Source: a virus. From it: 64,000 nt of DNA. Under the pieces are notes generated by a model, which was not told where the DNA came from, made no database searches, and saw only the letters and a program-made list of their open reading frames with translations. The first letter of the stretch is position 1. Each line of letters begins with the position of its first letter. The DNA is taken from IMG/VR virus record IMGVR_UViG_3300045973_000529, positions 1-64,000 of that record, one strand, 5' to 3'. A program made the translations under genes and the position numbers. Of this stretch, positions 59,126 through 64,000 are shown one piece after another.

Positions 59126-59131
59126 TATAAT
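59126..59131 (+). promoter_or_regulatory. Consensus -10 (TATAAT), probably leaderless topoisomerase promoter
   Basis: A perfect TATAAT, ending seven bases before the ATG at 59139. No obvious -35 and no ribosome binding site in the remaining leader. Confidence 0.65.
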
Positions 59132-59138
59132 AGCACCC

Positions 59139-61028
59139 ATGACAAAAGCAATCATTCAAACCTACCAGGTGCTCGACGAAATCGAGCACGTGCGCAAGCG
59201 CACTGGCATGTACGCAGGCTCGACTGAGCTCACCGTCGCGTTGGAGTGGGTGTACGACCCAATGTCCAAGAAGATGGTGAAACGGCAGGTGTCGTACATC
59301 CCGGCACTCGTGAAGATCTTTTCGGAGATCCTGGACAACGCGATCGACGAACACCGCCGCGCGCCCAAGGTTCTGGACACCATCAGGATCGAGTTCGATC
59401 AAGACGGCACGATCAGCGTCATGGACAACGGCCGCGGCATCCCCGTCGAAATCCACCCGCAGACGAAGAAGTACGTCGCTGAGACTGTGTTCTCCAATCT
59501 TCGCGCTGGCTCGAACTTCAACGATGCTGAGGACCAGCAACTCATCGGCACGAACGGCGTCGGCTCGACACTGACGAACATCCTCTCGACGCGGTTCCAC
59601 GTCGAATCGTGCGACGGCAAGAAGCTCCTGAAGCAGGACTTCCTGAATGGCATGCGCGAGCGGACCGAACCGAAGATCACGCCGCACACGAAGAACTACA
59701 CCAAGATCTCGTTTGCTCCGGACTACGCGTTCTTCAAGCTCCAAGGGCTCGATGCCGATCACGTGCTGAAGATGACGAAGAAGATCGCGGACGCGAGTGC
59801 CTGCAACCCAGGTGTGAAGTTCTTTGTGAACGGCGAGCGCATCAACGTCAAGGACTTTGGCGACTACATCGCGCTCTATGCTGATGAGTACGTGTACGAC
59901 GACACCGAGGACTGGAAGGTCGGGGTCTCGTTCTCTGACGGCTTCGAGCAGGTCAGCTTCGTGAACTCGGTCGAGACGTACCAGGGCGGCACGCACGTGT
60001 TCTACGTGATGGACCAAATCACCGACGCGGTGCGTGAGTACATCAAGAAGAAGCACAAGATCGAGGTCAAGCCAGCCGACATCCGTGGTCACATGCGGGT
60101 CTACATCAGCGCGAACATCAATCGCCCGAAGTTCTCGAGCCAGACCAAGGAGAACATGATCAGTCAACCAGGCACGTACAAGACAGCTTGGGCTGTGCCT
60201 GACATCATGATCAAGAAGCTCATCAAGTCGCCCATCATCCAGCAGGTGCTGGACTGGGTCGAGATGAAGGCCAAGGCGGCCGAGCTGGCAGAGTTGCGCA
60301 AGCTGAACAAGGAAGCGTCGAAGACGAATCCAAAGCGGGTTGACAAGTTCGACGACGCGGTCGAGAAGCGCAATCGCCATCTGTGTGAGTGCTACTTCAC
60401 GGAAGGTGACTCAGCTCGGAACTCGATCCAGTCAGCTCGTGGCAAGAACCAGCTCATCGGTTCCTTCAGTCTGCGCGGCAAGCCGATGAACGTGTACGAT
60501 GCCGAGATCAAGGACGTGATCGGGAACCGCGAGTTCGCGAACATCCTCGCGATCACCGGCCTGCAGCTCGGTGAGAAGGTCACGAGCGTCACTCAGCTCC
60601 GCTTCGGCAAGCTCGTGGTGCTCAGCGATCAGGACTTGGACGGGTTCCACGTCACCTCGTTGGTCCTGAGCTTCTGGGCAAAGTACTGGCCTGAGCTGTA
60701 TGAGCTTGGCGTCGTGTACCGCATGAACACGCCGTTGTACATCGCCACAACGACCAAGGGCGAGGTGTTCGAGTTCTTCACCGAAGAGGAATACCACACC
60801 TGGTCCCTCAAGGCACCGAAGCATAAGGCCGAGTACTACAAGGGACTGGGCGGCTTCGACACCGAGGTCTTCGAGCGGTTCCTGACGAATCGGGACCGGT
60901 ACCTCGTGCGCATCACAACACTCGAGGCTGCTGATCTGGCGAAGTTCGAACTGGCATTCAGCAACACAGAACAAGACGCTCGGAAGGACTGGCTCCAGGA
61001 TGTGCGATACTTCCACGGTCAAGACTGA
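59139..61028 (+). CDS. DNA topoisomerase II large subunit (GyrB/ParE-type, T4 gp39-like)
   Basis: 629 residues. GHKL ATPase features: EILDNAIDE (63-71), VMDNGRGIP (94-102) and GTNGVGSTLTN (137-147). TOPRIM: EGDSA (422-426), ARGKNQLIGSFSLRGKPMNV and SDQDLDGFHV (496-505). It is a single chain that joins what T4 encodes as gp39 plus gp60. With the next gene it should form an ATP-dependent type II topoisomerase that relaxes supercoils during phage replication. The mRNA is probably leaderless. Confidence 0.94.
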   Translation: MTKAIIQTYQVLDEIEHVRKRTGMYAGSTELTVALEWVYDPMSKKMVKRQVSYIPALVKIFSEILDNAIDEHRRAPKVLDTIRIEFDQDGTISVMDNGRGIPVEIHPQTKKYVAETVFSNLRAGSNFNDAEDQQLIGTNGVGSTLTNILSTRFHVESCDGKKLLKQDFLNGMRERTEPKITPHTKNYTKISFAPDYAFFKLQGLDADHVLKMTKKIADASACNPGVKFFVNGERINVKDFGDYIALYADEYVYDDTEDWKVGVSFSDGFEQVSFVNSVETYQGGTHVFYVMDQITDAVREYIKKKHKIEVKPADIRGHMRVYISANINRPKFSSQTKENMISQPGTYKTAWAVPDIMIKKLIKSPIIQQVLDWVEMKAKAAELAELRKLNKEASKTNPKRVDKFDDAVEKRNRHLCECYFTEGDSARNSIQSARGKNQLIGSFSLRGKPMNVYDAEIKDVIGNREFANILAITGLQLGEKVTSVTQLRFGKLVVLSDQDLDGFHVTSLVLSFWAKYWPELYELGVVYRMNTPLYIATTTKGEVFEFFTEEEYHTWSLKAPKHKAEYYKGLGGFDTEVFERFLTNRDRYLVRITTLEAADLAKFELAFSNTEQDARKDWLQDVRYFHGQD

Positions 61029-61030
61029 GG

Positions 61031-61036
61031 TACAAT
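61031..61036 (+). promoter_or_regulatory. Candidate -10 (TACAAT) before the topoisomerase medium subunit
   Basis: TACAAT right after the large-subunit stop, ending five bases before the ATG at 61042. TGAGG at 61026-61030 could serve read-through transcripts, but would not be on a transcript from this promoter. Confidence 0.5.
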
Positions 61037-61041
61037 GAACT

Positions 61042-62379
61042 ATGCAAGACAATACTCTCACCGCCTCGCAGTTCATTGACGACAAGCTGCGCCTGTACTC
61101 AGCGCACTCGAACGTCCGCGGCATTCCGTTCATCGGCGACGGCTTCAAGCAGTCGCACCGCAAGGCGCTCGACGGCATGATGCGTCGCGGCGAGAATGCA
61201 GGGTTCGACACCGTCGAGCGCATTGCAGCCGCAGCGGCTTCAGTCACCGATTACCACCACGGCGTCGGCTCCCTGGAAGGCACCATCGTTGGCATGGCTC
61301 AGTCGTTCGCTGGTTCGAACAATCTGCCAATCTTCGAAGCGTTCGGCCAGTTCGGCAATCGGCTGAACCGCAAGCCATCGGCATCGCGGTACATCAAGAC
61401 TAAGCTCGCTCCGATCTTCCGTCAGCTGTTCCGCAAGGAAGACGATCTGATCTTCGAGCGGAACGACTCGAACGGTCTGAAGGTCGAGCCGAAGTACTTC
61501 ACCCCGATTCTGCCGATGGTGTTGGTGAACGGTGCCGAGGGCATGGGCACGGGTCACTCGTGCTACATTCTGTCGTACAACCCTGAGGACCTGCGCGCCG
61601 CGATTCTGAAGGTGCTCGATGGCAAGAACCTGAAGCCGAACAGCTTGACCCCATGGTGGCGCGGCTTCAACGGCACCGTGACCCGTGACAAGATCAGCGG
61701 TCAGGTCATCATCGAGGGCAAGTACGAGATCAAGCCGGGTCGGACCCCAACGATCGTCGTCACTGAGCTGCCGATCGGTGCCCAGAGCGACGGGTACAAG
61801 GAGCACCTCCAGAAGCTCGAGGACCGGGAGGTCGTGCTCGATCACGACAATCTGTCCGACAAGAAGGGTTTCGAGTTCATCGTACGGGTCCCTAGAACCA
61901 CCCTCGGTAAGACGGACGAGGAGCTTAAGAAACTATTCAAGCTCGTTTCCCGGGAGTCCGAGAACCTCACCGTGTGGAACGGAGATGGTATCCTGACACG
62001 TTATGAGAATGTCGAGTCACTTCTCGTCGATTTCGTGAAGTGGCGGCTCGATCGTTACGAAGACCGTCGTCAGGCCCTGATCAAGAAGGTGCAAGCCGAC
62101 ATCGCCTGGGCGAACCTCAAGGTGCGCTTCATCAAGTTCTACCTGACGAACTACAAGTTCTTCCGTGACACCGGGAACAAGGAGCTTGCAGCTCGCCTCG
62201 TCGCTGAAGGGTTCGAGCGGCACGACGAACTGCTCAGCATGCCGATGCGGAACCTGACGCACGACAAGATCGCCGAGCTCGAGAAGGACGTCGAGGATCT
62301 GAAGGTTCAGCTCAAGAGCCTGCAGTCAGATGACGCGGTGAGCATGTACCGTCGCGAACTGAAGGAGCTGAAGCTGTGA
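61042..62379 (+). CDS. DNA topoisomerase II medium subunit (GyrA/ParC-type, T4 gp52-like)
   Basis: 445 residues, like T4 gp52 (442) and without the GyrA C-terminal wrapping domain. The breakage-reunion region has RKALDGMMRRG, YHHGVGSLEGTIVGMAQ, FGQFGNRL and ASRYIK, with Arg116 and catalytic Tyr117. Works with the large subunit directly upstream. The long C-terminal helix (KIAELEKDVEDLKVQLKSLQ) is a coiled coil typical of the gate. GTGA overlap with the next gene. Confidence 0.94.
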   Translation: MQDNTLTASQFIDDKLRLYSAHSNVRGIPFIGDGFKQSHRKALDGMMRRGENAGFDTVERIAAAAASVTDYHHGVGSLEGTIVGMAQSFAGSNNLPIFEAFGQFGNRLNRKPSASRYIKTKLAPIFRQLFRKEDDLIFERNDSNGLKVEPKYFTPILPMVLVNGAEGMGTGHSCYILSYNPEDLRAAILKVLDGKNLKPNSLTPWWRGFNGTVTRDKISGQVIIEGKYEIKPGRTPTIVVTELPIGAQSDGYKEHLQKLEDREVVLDHDNLSDKKGFEFIVRVPRTTLGKTDEELKKLFKLVSRESENLTVWNGDGILTRYENVESLLVDFVKWRLDRYEDRRQALIKKVQADIAWANLKVRFIKFYLTNYKFFRDTGNKELAARLVAEGFERHDELLSMPMRNLTHDKIAELEKDVEDLKVQLKSLQSDDAVSMYRRELKELKL

Positions 62380-62630
62380 TCATCGCCTCGCGAACTGAAC
62401 CAGTTGCACCAACGGAGCTGGCTGACATCATTGCGCTAGCTGAGATCACGATCAAGATCATCGTGGATCGATCAGTAGATCCACCCGAGGTCCGTGTCAT
62501 GCGGCAGCAGCCGGGTCGGCAGATGGATCTGCTTATGATCAATCCAAGCGATGAAGAAGTACTGTCGCTTGTTGATCTGGCGCAGATCCTCGATCGACTT
62601 GGCTTCCCAGTCGATTACGAGGAGATGTAA
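62376..62630 (+). CDS. Hypothetical protein
   Basis: 84 residues from a GTG overlapping the topoisomerase stop. Helix-strand pattern (LADIIALAEITIKIIVDRSV). TAATG overlap with the next gene. No family recognised. Confidence 0.58.
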   Translation: MIIASRTEPVAPTELADIIALAEITIKIIVDRSVDPPEVRVMRQQPGRQMDLLMINPSDEEVLSLVDLAQILDRLGFPVDYEEM

Positions 62631-62896
62631 TGCACTCTGGCCGCTCGCATCCGTACTACTTGACGTTCGTGGTGTACCACCCAACTGCGGGTGGTGCCCC
62701 CAACGTTCAAGACTTCATGTTCACGGAAGTGGAGCGAGCAACCGAGTGGCTTGCAGAACAGTTCTTCGAAGGTATGCAATGCATCGCCTTGGCTGATGGT
62801 CGAGTAAACCCTGGGCTACCGGTGCAGAAGGACTTCGTTGATCAGGTGGTCAAGAATGCGCGGTCACGCGCGGAGTTCGATCGTGGCAATCTATGA
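62630..62896 (+). CDS. Hypothetical protein
   Basis: 88 residues ([40 protein letters not shown]). It overlaps the DnaJ-like gene by 14 bases. Unknown. Confidence 0.58.
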   Translation: MHSGRSHPYYLTFVVYHPTAGGAPNVQDFMFTEVERATEWLAEQFFEGMQCIALADGRVNPGLPVQKDFVDQVVKNARSRAEFDRGNL

Positions 62897-63440
62897 TCCG
62901 TACGCGATCCTTGGGGTCGCGAAGAACTGCAGCGTAGAAGACGCGAAGAACGCGTACCGCAGGCTCGCCAGCAAGCACCACCCAGACAAGGGCGGCTCGA
63001 AGGAGAAGTTCCAGGAGATCAAGGAAGCTTTCGAGCTCATTGAGCGCGGTGGAGCATCGACCTTCGTACCTGGTCCTACCTCGCATCCGAACCCGCCAAC
63101 ACCATCATCCTTCACAGCCGGCATCAAGCCGAAAGCTTCACCATACGCTGGCAAGCCGGCACCTGGCTATGAGGCTGTGCGGAAGCCAATCGTGTACCCG
63201 CACACTGCTCGAAAGAATCCGGGCCGGTACAGCGAATTTGAAGTACATCTGACTGTCACTCGCGAACAAGCTGAGCGCGGTTGCACAGTGCCGTTCTGGC
63301 ACGACGGCACGATGCGTGACTACGTGGTTCAACCGTTTTCAAGCTCGCATACCCAAAAGCTTGCCTATCCTCTCGACGCTATGGTCGGCCGCTCGGTCGG
63401 CACCGTCACCATCGAAATCCATCTCACAGTAGAATCATGA
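62883..63440 (+). CDS. DnaJ-domain co-chaperone-like protein 1
   Basis: 185 residues from a GTG with GGAG seven bases before it (62872-62875); the frame is open 5' but only this start has a ribosome binding site and begins like a J-domain. J-domain residues 1-60 with the HPD motif at 33-35 ([18 protein letters not shown]). A Pro-rich linker follows, then a DnaJ C-terminal beta domain ([20 protein letters not shown]). There is no zinc-finger region. It should stimulate host DnaK. Tandem with a second J-protein through an ATGA overlap. Confidence 0.85.
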   Translation: MAIYDPYAILGVAKNCSVEDAKNAYRRLASKHHPDKGGSKEKFQEIKEAFELIERGGASTFVPGPTSHPNPPTPSSFTAGIKPKASPYAGKPAPGYEAVRKPIVYPHTARKNPGRYSEFEVHLTVTREQAERGCTVPFWHDGTMRDYVVQPFSSSHTQKLAYPLDAMVGRSVGTVTIEIHLTVES

Positions 63441-64000
63441 CCAAAGACTACTACGCAACCCTTGGTGTCGATAAGGCCGCAAGCGACGAAGACATCAAGA
63501 AGGCATACCGCAAGCTGGCGAGTCAACATCACCCGGACAAAGGTGGCACTAAGGAGAAGTTCCAGGAGATCCAAGAGGCGTACTCGGCGCTCGAGACGTC
63601 TGAGAAGCGAGCTGTATACAACAACCCGCAGCCGCAGCGCCAGCATTTCAATGGTCGCTCTGCAGAAGAGATGCACGATGAAATCCTGCGTGCCATGCGT
63701 GCAGCGCATGAGCATCAGCAGCGGAATGCTGTCCCATTCATTCGCCTGAACATCTCCATTGAGCGGGCGTTCAGTGGAACAACGGTTCCGCTCAGCGTGT
63801 TTGGTCATAGCATCGCATACAAGCTCCGTGCTGGTCTGCCGCAAGGTGTCGCGTACAGTGATGCTGTACCAGTTGATGACAAGCAACGTCAGATCCAGGT
63901 CCAGTTGAACATTGACGGCGGCCGGTTCCGGTTCCTGCACGTCGGCAGTGAAGATGGGCTGAACTTCAGTGGTGATCTGGAGACGGAGATCGATGTTGAT
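63437..64000 (+). CDS. DnaJ-domain co-chaperone-like protein 2 (partial, runs off the window)
   Basis: 188 codons are visible and the frame stays open to the last base. [20 protein letters not shown] begins a canonical J-domain, with HPD at 32-34 in [21 protein letters not shown] linker follows ([20 protein letters not shown]), then a DnaJ C-terminal-type beta domain ([20 protein letters not shown]). The J-domain is nearly the same as in the preceding protein, so the pair arose by duplication. No Cys-rich zinc domain in the visible part. Confidence 0.85.
   Translation, partial: MTKDYYATLGVDKAASDEDIKKAYRKLASQHHPDKGGTKEKFQEIQEAYSALETSEKRAVYNNPQPQRQHFNGRSAEEMHDEILRAMRAAHEHQQRNAVPFIRLNISIERAFSGTTVPLSVFGHSIAYKLRAGLPQGVAYSDAVPVDDKQRQIQVQLNIDGGRFRFLHVGSEDGLNFSGDLETEIDVD

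Noticed and set aside
1-64000. tRNA genes, insertion sequences, integrase/attachment sites, reverse transcriptase (diversity-generating element), origin of replication
   Set aside because: I looked for cloverleaf-like stems with TTCGA-type loops, transposase and integrase motifs, RT motifs next to the fibre genes, and iteron clusters, and saw none I could support. A tRNAscan-SE/ARAGORN run would settle the tRNAs.

Overview
This window looks like part of the genome of a large, lytic, T4-related myovirus of a Gram-negative (probably proteobacterial) host. The support is: (i) six copies of a T4-type late promoter core, TAAATAG(C), placed 20-30 bases before late genes; (ii) a T4 beta-glucosyltransferase homologue and a thymidylate-synthase-fold enzyme carrying the dCMP-hydroxymethylase Asp signature; (iii) a two-subunit type II topoisomerase arranged like T4 gp39/gp52; (iv) a battery of very large tail-fibre genes. 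Genes are packed tightly, mostly with ATGA/GTGA/TGATG overlaps. No non-coding stretch exceeds about 170 bases, and I saw no tRNA, rRNA, CRISPR array, transposon, capsid, portal or replication-core gene. The host cannot be named from the sequence.

Layout. 1-1051: small + strand genes including a bactofilin-like protein. 1145-6280: a prkA-yeaH-spoVR cassette, the starvation/stationary-phase kinase system of bacteria, with a small membrane protein inserted between prkA and yeaH. 6328-6816: two small genes, then a strong hairpin where transcription converges. 6985-23990 and 25828-35621 (minus strand): tail-fibre genes totalling about 27 kb, up to 2,674 residues. They share shuffled repeat modules; three end in Peptidase_S74 chaperones and one ends in a Hint (hedgehog/intein) domain. 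Between the two fibre blocks, 24080-25768 (+) holds a nucleotidyltransferase and small genes, driven by a late promoter that diverges from the giant fibre promoter.

35736-53509 (+): nucleotide and DNA-modification genes. These include a dCMP-hydroxymethylase-like enzyme, an Fe-S DinG/XPD-type helicase, an AAA+ ATPase, dNMP-kinase-like and guanylate-kinase-like proteins, a YqeY-like protein, a BGT-family DNA glycosyltransferase, a deoxyribosyltransferase-like protein, a UvrD-like helicase, a Nudix hydrolase, a KdsD-type arabinose-5-phosphate isomerase, and a nucleotidyltransferase-kinase fusion. Together they suggest that cytosine is hydroxymethylated and then glycosylated, possibly with a sugar the phage makes and activates itself (arabinose is the best guess). 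53490-54940 (-): two late-expressed kinase-fold proteins. 55022-64000 (+): small genes, a possible cysteine protease, a HEFTH metallopeptidase-like protein, a complete alanine dehydrogenase, both topoisomerase subunits, and two tandem DnaJ-like proteins (the second runs off the window).

Regulation. Two promoter classes can be read. The fibre and kinase genes use TAAATAG late promoters. The + strand metabolic genes use sigma70-like TAnnAT boxes, often just after a hairpin terminator. At six of these genes the -10 box ends only 5-7 bases before the ATG, so the transcripts should be leaderless.
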